A stretch of DNA of 9,937 nucleotides from Methanobacteriota archaeon (lineage in GTDB: Archaea > Thermoplasmatota > Poseidoniia > Poseidoniales > Poseidoniaceae), in NCBI GenBank assembly GCA_018623995.1, contig JAAZUV010000041.1:1-9937 (forward strand). Reading direction: 5' to 3'. Position numbers and translations under genes: made by a program. This document shows, in pieces, positions 1-5,858 of the stretch (positions within the stretch are counted from its first letter, which is position 1; each line of letters starts with the position of its first letter). The notes beneath the pieces were generated by a model. That model saw only the letters and a program-made list of their open reading frames with translations, was not told where the DNA came from and made no database searches.

Positions 1-845
1 AACTCAACGACGTAAGGATCACCGTGCTCATCGATCATGAGGCCGACATAGAGAACACCTCTGTAAGGGATGTCCATCGATGAGAGGTGAGTAAACATGG
101 GTTCCACAATTCGTTCAATGGTCGTTCGATGGATGGCTTCAGTTACCACTGGAGCAGGACAATACGCACCCATGCCACCGGTGTTTGGCCCTTTATCGTC
201 ATCAAATACTCGCTTGTGATCTTGACTTGGCGGGAGGCAAACGTATCCCGATTTGTCCATAACGACCAACATACTGGCTTCTTCACCAGGCAAGAACCGT
301 TCAAGAAGGACGTGCCCATCTGTCTCGATGGATTGTTGAATAAATGCAACGGCCTCGGCACGATCGTCAGTGACGACAACGCCTTTTCCACCAGCGAGTA
401 CATCTCGCTTGATGACCCATGGTTCCTTTGAACGTGCCTCAAGACGGGCATCGATGTCGGAAGTAGCACTGAGTACATCGTAGTCGGCTGTTGGAACGCC
501 TGCTGCATCCATGGCCTTTTTCGCGAACAACTTCGAACCTTCCAATTCAGCATGCACTTGCTGTGGTCCGAAGCAAGGAATACCGGCTTCAAGGAGTCGA
601 TCTGCTAGACCGTCACACAGTGGCGCCTCAGGCCCGACAACAACAAAATCAACGTCCAATTGCTTTGAGAGATTGACCAAGCCTGTGATATCTGAAGCTG
701 CGATGTTGTGATTTGTACCGAAATATTGCGTCCCTGCATTGCCGGGCGTGGTGTGTATCTCATCGATGGAAGCGGAAGAAGAAAGAGCGAGACACAGCGC
801 ATGCTCACGTCCACCTCCCCCAACAACAAGGACGGTTCGACTCAT
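1..845 (-). CDS. purD: Phosphoribosylamine-glycine ligase (GARS), N-terminal two thirds
   Basis: This enzyme joins glycine to 5-phosphoribosylamine using ATP, the second step of de novo purine synthesis, in the cytosol. The gene reads leftward from the ATG at 845-843 and runs off the window at position 1, so 281 residues of a protein usually near 420 are present. Visible signatures are the N-terminal GGGGREHA loop (residues 9-16), GPEAPL (71-76), the ATP-grasp segment KRDVLAGGKGVVV (146-158), and the highly diagnostic DHKR...GPNTGGMGAY block (209-228) followed by RGVLYVGLM (262-270). The motif order is unbroken, so there is no sign of a frameshift. The gene is divergent from carS, with a TATA-like box centred about 28 nt upstream of its start and no good Shine-Dalgarno, which suggests a leaderless message. 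The assignment is firm; only the C-terminus is unseen. Confidence 0.97.
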   Translation of the reverse strand, partial: MSRTVLVVGGGGREHALCLALSSSASIDEIHTTPGNAGTQYFGTNHNIAASDITGLVNLSKQLDVDFVVVGPEAPLCDGLADRLLEAGIPCFGPQQVHAELEGSKLFAKKAMDAAGVPTADYDVLSATSDIDARLEARSKEPWVIKRDVLAGGKGVVVTDDRAEAVAFIQQSIETDGHVLLERFLPGEEASMLVVMDKSGYVCLPPSQDHKRVFDDDKGPNTGGMGAYCPAPVVTEAIHRTTIERIVEPMFTHLSSMDIPYRGVLYVGLMIDEHGDPYVVE

Positions 846-867
846 GTTCCGTCCTGAAAGAAAGGGC

Positions 868-878
868 TGATAATTCAA
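868..878 (-). promoter_or_regulatory. TATA-like box for purD
   Basis: On the minus strand the AT-rich element TTGAATTATCA is centred about 28 nt upstream of the purD ATG at 845. In archaea TBP binds roughly 25-28 nt before the transcription start, so this placement would begin the mRNA at or very near the start codon. The sequence is a weak match to the archaeal TATA consensus, and position is the main support. Confidence 0.4.
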
Positions 879-893
879 CCGCTTTGGCTTTCA

Positions 894-909
894 GAAGACA
901 ACAGTCTTC
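894..909. repeat. Inverted repeat between divergent purD and carS
   Basis: GAAGAC (894-899) and GTCTTC (904-909) form a perfect 6-bp inverted repeat around the 4-nt spacer AACA. It lies in the roughly 117-bp gap between purD and carS, upstream of the TATA-like box of each gene. That position would suit an operator for a dimeric regulator or a small hairpin. A repeat this short can occur by chance, and no regulator gene is visible nearby. Confidence 0.3.
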
Positions 910-930
910 ATTTGCTTGTTTGCCTTCGTA

Positions 931-940
931 CTCATATGAG
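931..940 (+). promoter_or_regulatory. Palindromic TATA-like box for carS
   Basis: CTCATATGAG is the core of a perfect 12-bp palindrome at 930-941. Its centre is about 27.5 nt upstream of the ATG at 963, the same spacing as AT-rich boxes before other genes here. If it is the TATA box, the ATG inside it at 936 cannot be the main start and carS begins at 963. A 12-bp palindrome is expected by chance a couple of times in 10 kb, so the spacing is the real argument. Confidence 0.35.
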
Positions 941-962
941 TGATGTAACTGAAGCAACAGAA

Positions 963-1598
963 ATGGGTGTTTTTCTTCTCGTACTGATGACGCTCTGGCT
1001 CTATCTGCCAGGTTTCATCGCCAACACGTTCGCTATGATGTGGGGGAAGTGGTTGCCAAAAACAGGTTACGGACCGTGGCCAATTGACGGTGGAAAAGTC
1101 ATGAGTGACGGGAACCGAATGCTCGGTGATGGGAAAACGTGGAACGGCCTCATTGGAGGTTCACTCACTGCAGGTTTGCTTTGTATGTTGCAGGTTGCCA
1201 TCGTTGGAACTTCATTTGATGGAGCATCTGTGTTCGTGTCACCGCTTACCGGGTCTGAGGGGGCTTGGTTTTCGATTGGAGGGCCATGGGTGACCGCATA
1301 CATTCTCGGTTCGTTCCTTGGATTCGCTTGCCTCTTGGGCGACATGACAGGTTCGTTCTTCAAGCGACGTCGGGGACTCAAACGCGAAGGCGATGTTTCT
1401 TCGAAAGCACCTCTGCTCGATACATTGCCATTCGCAATCATGGTCTTTCTGTGGGGCCAACTGTTCTTGGGACCGTCGGTTCTTGCTTCGAGTGAATTAC
1501 TTCTCCCGATGGCCATCATCATCGTCATAACGCCAATTCTCCATCGTTCATTCAACCTGATAGGATATGCCATTGGCTGGAAAGACGTTCCGTACTAA
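963..1598 (+). CDS. carS: CDP-archaeol synthase
   Basis: CarS is the membrane CTP transferase that activates unsaturated archaeol (digeranylgeranylglyceryl phosphate) with CTP to CDP-archaeol, the precursor of polar archaeal ether lipids. The family marks are all present in the 211-residue product: LPGFIAN (15-21), PIDGGK (40-45), the GDGKTWNGLIGG block (55-66), GDMTGSFFKRRRGLKR (126-141), PLLD (150-153), and a C-terminus HRSFNLIGYAIGWKDVPY close to the usual family ending. Four to five hydrophobic segments are evident. An ATG at 936 in the same frame adds nine hydrophilic residues, and a TTG at 912 adds more. I prefer 963 because it starts directly before the first membrane helix, as I recall for relatives, and has an AT-rich box near -28. 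The gene is divergent from purD. Function is confident; the start is moderately so. Confidence 0.94.
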   Translation: MGVFLLVLMTLWLYLPGFIANTFAMMWGKWLPKTGYGPWPIDGGKVMSDGNRMLGDGKTWNGLIGGSLTAGLLCMLQVAIVGTSFDGASVFVSPLTGSEGAWFSIGGPWVTAYILGSFLGFACLLGDMTGSFFKRRRGLKREGDVSSKAPLLDTLPFAIMVFLWGQLFLGPSVLASSELLLPMAIIIVITPILHRSFNLIGYAIGWKDVPY

Positions 1599-1604
1599 AA
1601 AGAG

Positions 1605-1633
1605 AAGGGTTGATTTTCCCCTTTGACTTGGGG
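1605..1633 (+). other. Two overlapping small stem options between carS and the next gene
   Basis: AAGGG (1605-1609) can pair with CCCTT (1619-1623), while CCCC (1618-1621) can instead pair with GGGG (1630-1633). The two pairings share the central C-tract and exclude each other. The first could act as a weak carS terminator; the second ends a few bases before the ATG at 1639. Part of the same stretch (TTGATTTT) sits about 25 nt before that ATG and could serve as its TATA-like box. Stems this short are weak evidence. Confidence 0.2.
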
Positions 1634-1638
1634 TAAAC

Positions 1639-3384
1639 ATGCGAACTGCAACGTTTCTGACAATTGTCATGCTTACATCGGTCATACTTTGCTCACCTGT
1701 CCTTGCCTCAGCACCCTCGGATGGTTCAACCGTAACCGTTACCGATTCAGTTTCTTGGAACGGTGGCACGTTCGATGGTGAAATCATCGTCAAGGACGGT
1801 GCAGAATTGCATTGGACTGGTGAAATCGATATCGATCAGGACGCAAGAATCATCGTAGAAGAAGGAGGCATTCTCCACTTCGATGACGTTGACATACAAA
1901 CAGAAAATGCTGCATCGATCTTGCATTTGTATGATGGAACGCAAATTGGAATCGATGAGAACATCGATGATAATGCTGCAACTATGACCGTTTACTTCGA
2001 CATCGATGTTCCAGAGAACGCCTACCTCAACATGACTGTTGATGGAACAACCACGAACGATATCACTGGAGAAAGTGCAACATTCACGGTCGATTTGTCT
2101 CAAGCGTATACCATAACAATCGATCATTACTATCCATTTGTCTTCGGCATCACGCACATTGAGCTTTTCCACTCGAATGCAGAACTTTTGACTCTAAATG
2201 CTGCGGACCTCGTTCAAACAGGCGGCATTATTTATTGGAATCAAGCAACCTTCAGCATCGAAAATCATGGCACATTCATTGCAGAACAATCCATGATCAT
2301 GGGTGCAGACATTGCTTGTGATGGCCCCTGTACAATCGATTCATCGGAACTCTACGGCAGCGGTCCAATTCACGTAGCCGATGGATCAAGCTTGACATTT
2401 ACAGAATCGAACATGCTTGGATCCCGAACGGATGAAGATATCATCCTTCACGATCAGGCGAGCATAGACTACACGAATTCCACGGGAACTGGTGGATACA
2501 CAGACGCATGGATTCGATTGCTATCGAAGCGAGAATTGGTTGTCAACGCACCAGTTGCAACCGTCGTAGCAACCGGCATCGGGTACAGTGAAGCATCAAT
2601 CAACACCGTCATTTACGGTGAATTGGATGACCCCAGTACATGGACAGTGAACATCGGCACCAACGAACACAAACGCATCGTCGAGTGGCTCGATGGGAAT
2701 GGAGTGTATGGACAAGAATCTGGAACCATCAAGGTCACCGTCGAGACAAATTGGGGTAACTTCGTTGTCGATACAATCGCCCCTCAAACATCATCTGCAA
2801 ACATTGACGTTGTCTATCCTCAACTAAGCATCGACAAGATTGAGCCTGAAGCCGTTACAGCAGACACTGGCCGGACCCATGGCGTTATGGTCACCATCTC
2901 AAACACCGGAACGATTGCTGTAGATCCGAACGTACGATGTTATGTTGGTGATGTGGAAGCGCAAACAACCGTTAGCACAGCGAATTGGGCAGTCGAGCCA
3001 GGCCAGACAAAGGATGTCCCAATTTCATGGTACCATTATGAGGATGGAGCTGCTCAATTAACCTGCAAGTTCCTCTATCCAGATGTTCTTGAACCAGTTA
3101 GCAACCTCATTGCGAGTGATGCTGGAATGACCTCAGGCGAGGTGTCCTTCACAACTGCCGAAGAAGTTGAGGAGTTGCCAATTATCCTCTATGCAATCAT
3201 CATCGTTATCGTGGTTATTTTTGCAGGCGTTCTTGCCATTCGTGCAGGAAAAGAAGCCTCCAAGGAGTACGTTGCACACGAAACCACCATTGAACAGTCT
3301 GTACCGGAGGAAGATGAAGCATCTGATGATTCAGAAGATCAGGAAGAGTGGCTCGACGCAGATGGCAATCCGATCATTGGCTAA
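1639..3384 (+). CDS. Secreted, C-terminally anchored protein with beta-helix-like ectodomain
   Basis: The 581-residue product is unrecognised by family. It starts with a signal peptide (about 1-24). Cys18 is not in a proper lipobox, so it is unlikely to be a lipoprotein. Residues about 40-300 show short repeated strands with G-I-V-DGA-L spacing and hydrophobic alternation, suggestive of a right-handed parallel beta-helix. Residues about 400-495 resemble a CARDB/APHP-type Ig-like adhesion module, with Cys434 and Cys476 placed to form a disulfide; Cys227 and Cys231 form another close pair. A single helix (about 513-534) is followed by a 44-residue acidic cytoplasmic tail ending WLDADGNPIIG. The ectodomain is rich in Asp, Thr and Ile. 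A cell-surface stalk or adhesin is plausible, but the ligand cannot be inferred. The gene converges on the 3394-4665 gene. Confidence 0.88.
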   Translation: MRTATFLTIVMLTSVILCSPVLASAPSDGSTVTVTDSVSWNGGTFDGEIIVKDGAELHWTGEIDIDQDARIIVEEGGILHFDDVDIQTENAASILHLYDGTQIGIDENIDDNAATMTVYFDIDVPENAYLNMTVDGTTTNDITGESATFTVDLSQAYTITIDHYYPFVFGITHIELFHSNAELLTLNAADLVQTGGIIYWNQATFSIENHGTFIAEQSMIMGADIACDGPCTIDSSELYGSGPIHVADGSSLTFTESNMLGSRTDEDIILHDQASIDYTNSTGTGGYTDAWIRLLSKRELVVNAPVATVVATGIGYSEASINTVIYGELDDPSTWTVNIGTNEHKRIVEWLDGNGVYGQESGTIKVTVETNWGNFVVDTIAPQTSSANIDVVYPQLSIDKIEPEAVTADTGRTHGVMVTISNTGTIAVDPNVRCYVGDVEAQTTVSTANWAVEPGQTKDVPISWYHYEDGAAQLTCKFLYPDVLEPVSNLIASDAGMTSGEVSFTTAEEVEELPIILYAIIIVIVVIFAGVLAIRAGKEASKEYVAHETTIEQSVPEEDEASDDSEDQEEWLDADGNPIIG

Positions 3385-3385
3385 G

Positions 3386-3422
3386 AAGAAGCCTCAGCAG
3401 GTCAAGTAGGTACGAGCTTCTT
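3386..3422. terminator. Possible stem-loop at the convergent gene ends
   Basis: AAGAAGC (3386-3392) and GCTTCTT (3416-3422) are perfect 7-bp complements separated by 23 nt. They start just past the plus-strand stop at 3382-3384 and reach into the last codons of the minus-strand gene. A pyrimidine-rich stretch follows on the plus strand, which may help termination there. The long loop and lack of a clear T-run keep this uncertain. Confidence 0.25.
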
Positions 3423-4665
3423 GCTTCTCTTCATTCGAGTCAGCATTGTTGTAGCGATCGAATTGCAAATCCCACTTCATTCTCGATTCAGTGACGACTG
3501 GTTCCGATGAATAGTATTGATTTGTGATTTTAATCTCAAATGTGTAGCAACCATCACCCGCGTAGAAATCGTCTTCGTGAAGGAACAGAATTCCATTGTT
3601 ATCTGTCGTGGTCCCTCCCATTCTTAGCCAGGTAGTCATTTCTCCATTTTTGAATTCACCGCCTGAGTTGTAGGAAGCTGCGTATCCATCAACGGTAACT
3701 GTTGGGTGGTTCCATTTCGTAGTTGCACCTTTCAGAACAGACAATTCAATCGTGTAATCTCCTTGAACAATGCCAAGTGTACCTGCATCATCTTCTCCAG
3801 TGGACATGCTGTGGATGCCACCGTCCAATGGTTCGTGATTGTCAGGCATGATGCCTGCAAGAACGTCGATAATCAATCCATCAATCACTGTCGTTGTCGA
3901 ACCTTGCTGCCCAGTACCCGAATTCTGAGTAGTGAGGTGATCTTGAATCTGAACAGCTGCGTGTAGCGCTTCGCGATTTGTGAAGCCTGTGTTTAGAGTA
4001 ATTTCTTCGGACAACCCTTCGCCATCATCTACGACAAGTTGGTAGGTAAGTAGGCTACTATCAGAACAATAGATGCAAGTCTCACTGTTTCCTTGGAAGA
4101 AGTCGGTAATCGGGATTTTGAATCTAGCCCCATTATCTCCTAATGATTTCGAATCGGACCAAACCTCTTCAACAACCCCTGTTGATGAAATCGTGTTGAT
4201 AGTAGCAGTCGCCTCATTTATTCCACCTCGTACCATGAAGGAGATTCGATCATTTTGCTCATCGTACTCAAGTTCAGTAACTGCAAATGTATCAGGAGCT
4301 CCGATGAACATACCAACCCCATAAGGACCTACAGTCAAGAGTATCGCTAAGCCTGCAGCAATTCCCATCTTTACGGGATTAATGCCCTCATTGGAGAGAA
4401 TTTGCCCACCAAGCAATGCACCAATTCCTAGCACGAGCACACTCATTACTACGATCAATCCCCAAGACCCACCTTGCAATGAAAGGAGACCTCCAACAAC
4501 AATAACGGCCCAGCCAATGGAAGTCAGAATGGTCGATATGTCGGGTCCATCGCTTTCCTCGATAGCTTGTGCAAGGGCGCCAGCTTCGGTTTTGGACTCC
4601 TCTTCCACAGGTGTAGATTCTGCTGATTCTTCTGTCGCAGTTGCTTTACTCAAGAGTCCACTCAT
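3394..4665 (-). CDS. Three-TM membrane protein with large beta-rich C-terminal domain, unknown family
   Basis: The product has 423 residues and I do not recognise its family. Residues 1-45 are an acidic, Ser/Thr/Glu-rich soluble tail. Three hydrophobic segments follow at about 47-63, 68-90 and 100-121, with short turns between them. The remaining 300 residues look like one or two extracytosolic beta-sandwich domains, about 126-230 and 280-400. A CIYC motif at 197-200 may form a disulfide, and there is a C-terminal Cys423. There is no signal peptide, so the first helix must act as the membrane insertion signal. The topology places the large domain outside if the acidic N-terminus is inside. 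The ATG at 4665 is the first good start. The upstream gene 4746-5690 is on the same strand 80 bp away, so they might be co-transcribed. No catalytic motif is visible. Confidence 0.88.
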   Translation of the reverse strand: MSGLLSKATATEESAESTPVEEESKTEAGALAQAIEESDGPDISTILTSIGWAVIVVGGLLSLQGGSWGLIVVMSVLVLGIGALLGGQILSNEGINPVKMGIAAGLAILLTVGPYGVGMFIGAPDTFAVTELEYDEQNDRISFMVRGGINEATATINTISSTGVVEEVWSDSKSLGDNGARFKIPITDFFQGNSETCIYCSDSSLLTYQLVVDDGEGLSEEITLNTGFTNREALHAAVQIQDHLTTQNSGTGQQGSTTTVIDGLIIDVLAGIMPDNHEPLDGGIHSMSTGEDDAGTLGIVQGDYTIELSVLKGATTKWNHPTVTVDGYAASYNSGGEFKNGEMTTWLRMGGTTTDNNGILFLHEDDFYAGDGCYTFEIKITNQYYSSEPVVTESRMKWDLQFDRYNNADSNEEKQEARTYLTC

Positions 4666-4696
4666 AATCTCAACTCATAGAACCCTCGCATGGATA

Positions 4697-4707
4697 GGTT
4701 ATGAACC
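4697..4707. repeat. Short inverted repeat upstream of the 4665 start
   Basis: GGTT-ATG-AACC forms a 4-bp inverted repeat 32 nt upstream of the start codon at 4665, inside the 80-bp gap between the two same-strand surface-protein genes. It overlaps where a promoter for the downstream gene would lie. It is short and may have no function. Confidence 0.15.
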
Positions 4708-4745
4708 CAACCCAAACAGAGTGGGCTTTTGTTACAGTTTGTAGG

Positions 4746-5690
4746 TTACAGACCCGGAGCGGCTTCACGCCACTCTTCCTCTTCATCTTCCGCATTGATG
4801 AACCGTCGTCCAGCAATCGCAGCAGCCAAAGCAACCATTGAGAGTGCAGGGATGATTTCGAAGCCAGGGAGATAGATACCACGGACGTAGATGGTGATCA
4901 TTTGCGATTCACGGTCACAGCCGCCGTTCTTACAGGAGAAATCCGACTCTGCATAGAAATCGAGTGTGTGGTATGCGTCCGTCCATCCTTGGGTCTTTGG
5001 CGTACGAACCTGAATTCGAACCTTTGCAGGTGCAACCATCGGCTCAACATTCACCTTGCTGATTGGGATGTTGATGTTGAATCCTGCGTCTTCAAGAGAC
5101 TCACGAGAGTTCTCTGAAATTCCAACGTTCATGAAATCGTATTGGTTTCCTAGGTTGTAGACTTTGAACTCAAAGTCCTTGTCCGTCTTTGGCATGAGTT
5201 GAACGAAGGGCTCGACTGCTTCGACTTGGAGAAGTGCGAATTGCGTGATGGATACAATCATCGACGCACCGGAGGTTGCGACGTTTGCAGGTGGCAAACC
5301 GCTGATCTCTTGTACGGTTCCTTCAACCTTGAGCGTTCGTGCTTGCATCGTCATGAAGGGTTGTGCTCGCACAACAACTTGGAAATCTTCCTCGCTGCCA
5401 GGTCCGACGTAAATGTCACCAGGAGCAGCTGCTGCCAATCCGTCTGAGGTGACGGATAGAGCCACCTTCTCAATGTACGATGTCGGATTTGAGGCAGTAC
5501 AAGTGGTGAAACCAACGAGGGTTGAACCAGGTTTGACATCAACCTTGATTTCTGCAGGCTGACACGTAATGGAGATAGCTGCAGTAGGAATAGGAGTTTG
5601 TGCTTGGGCCGGAACGGCTACAAGCAGCAAAGATGCGACATAAATGAATAGAACGGTAAAGGTGCTCTTACGGGTTGCCATCGTGCTCAC
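4746..5690 (-). CDS. Secreted protein with Ig-like domains and PGF-type C-terminal anchor
   Basis: The 314-residue product has a signal peptide with a likely cut after AQA (28-30), then two probable Ig-like beta-sandwich domains at about 38-150 and 155-270. These resemble the CARDB/NEW3 type found in archaeal surface proteins. Cys43/Cys64 and Cys253/Cys258 are likely disulfides, as expected outside the cell. The C-terminus has PGF (275-277), a helix (277-294) and Arg295-Arg296, the tripartite layout of PGF-CTERM signals that archaeosortase cleaves. Here, however, an 18-residue acidic tail with EEEEW follows the arginines, which is longer than usual, so it may simply be a membrane anchor. The GTG at 5690 is taken as start because a TATA-like box lies about 28 nt before it; the ATG at 5681 is an alternative giving 311 residues. 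The binding partner is unknown. Confidence 0.88.
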   Translation of the reverse strand: MSTMATRKSTFTVLFIYVASLLLVAVPAQAQTPIPTAAISITCQPAEIKVDVKPGSTLVGFTTCTASNPTSYIEKVALSVTSDGLAAAAPGDIYVGPGSEEDFQVVVRAQPFMTMQARTLKVEGTVQEISGLPPANVATSGASMIVSITQFALLQVEAVEPFVQLMPKTDKDFEFKVYNLGNQYDFMNVGISENSRESLEDAGFNINIPISKVNVEPMVAPAKVRIQVRTPKTQGWTDAYHTLDFYAESDFSCKNGGCDRESQMITIYVRGIYLPGFEIIPALSMVALAAAIAGRRFINAEDEEEEWREAAPGL

Positions 5691-5713
5691 TAACTTAACC
5701 CACCCTATCGACC

Positions 5714-5722
5714 CTCATAACC
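5714..5722 (-). promoter_or_regulatory. TATA-like box for the PGF-anchored protein gene
   Basis: GGTTATGAG on the minus strand is centred about 28 nt before the GTG at 5690, the spacing seen at other starts in this window. It lies in the 70-bp gap downstream of the tRNA, so the protein gene can have its own promoter. The match to the TATA consensus is weak. Confidence 0.3.
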
Positions 5723-5760
5723 ATTGTGTCGTGAAGTGTCCCGTAAGAAAGCGAATTGAG

Positions 5761-5834
5761 TGGGCCTGAAGGGATTTGAACCCTTGACCGCCCGGTTATG
5801 AGCCGGGTGCTCTAACCAACTAAGCTACAGGCCC
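5761..5834 (-). tRNA. tRNA with CAT anticodon (Ile2 preferred, elongator Met possible)
   Basis: On the minus strand a complete 74-nt cloverleaf folds. It has a 7-bp acceptor stem (GGGCCTG with CAGGCCC), D-arm GCTT/GAGC, a perfect 5-bp anticodon stem CCCGG/CCGGG around loop CTCATAA, a 5-nt variable region CGGTC, a T-stem AAGGG/CCCTT with loop TTCAAAT, and discriminator A73. CCA is not encoded, so it must be added after transcription. The anticodon CAT fits elongator Met or the Ile tRNA whose C34 is modified to agmatidine by TiaS to read AUA. The GGGCC acceptor start and CCCGG anticodon stem resemble archaeal tRNA-Ile2 as I remember it. The G1-C72 pair argues against an initiator, which in archaea has A1-U72. 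I see no intron. Confidence 0.96.
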
Positions 5835-5841
5835 CAAACAC

Positions 5842-5855
5842 TCCTGAGAACAGGA
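5842..5855. other. Small hairpin between the HD gene and the tRNA
   Basis: TCCTG (5842-5846) and CAGGA (5851-5855) form a perfect 5-bp stem with a 4-nt loop in the 24-bp gap between the HD-gene stop and the 5' end of the tRNA. It could affect termination after the HD gene or 5' processing of the tRNA. No T-run follows on the minus strand, so a classical terminator is unlikely. Confidence 0.2.
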
Positions 5856-5858
5856 CCT

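Noticed and set aside
143..592. Open frames overlapping purD on both strands, up to about 150 codons.
   Set aside because: The purD frame carries all conserved motifs; the others lack signatures and are antisense or out-of-frame shadows.
1067..1573. A 168-codon open frame antisense to carS.
   Set aside because: CarS motifs are clear on the other strand, and the antisense product is Pro/Arg/Ser-rich with no recognisable domain.
1825..2340. Cluster of ATCGAT hexamers, about 15 in the window by eye against roughly 2-3 expected, eight of them in this 500-bp stretch.
   Set aside because: Most copies in this stretch are in-frame Ile-Asp codon pairs (ATC GAT) in an Asp- and Ile-rich protein, so amino-acid composition explains them better than a DNA motif.
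4709..4727. A 6-bp stem (one G-T pair) downstream of the 4746-5690 gene, considered as a terminator.
   Set aside because: No T-run follows on the minus strand, and the stem is weak, so it is not supported as a terminator.
4731..4751. Two GTTACAG direct repeats 14 bp apart at the end of the 4746-5690 gene.
   Set aside because: Only two 7-nt copies, one overlapping the stop codon; no sign of an attachment site, element boundary or target duplication.
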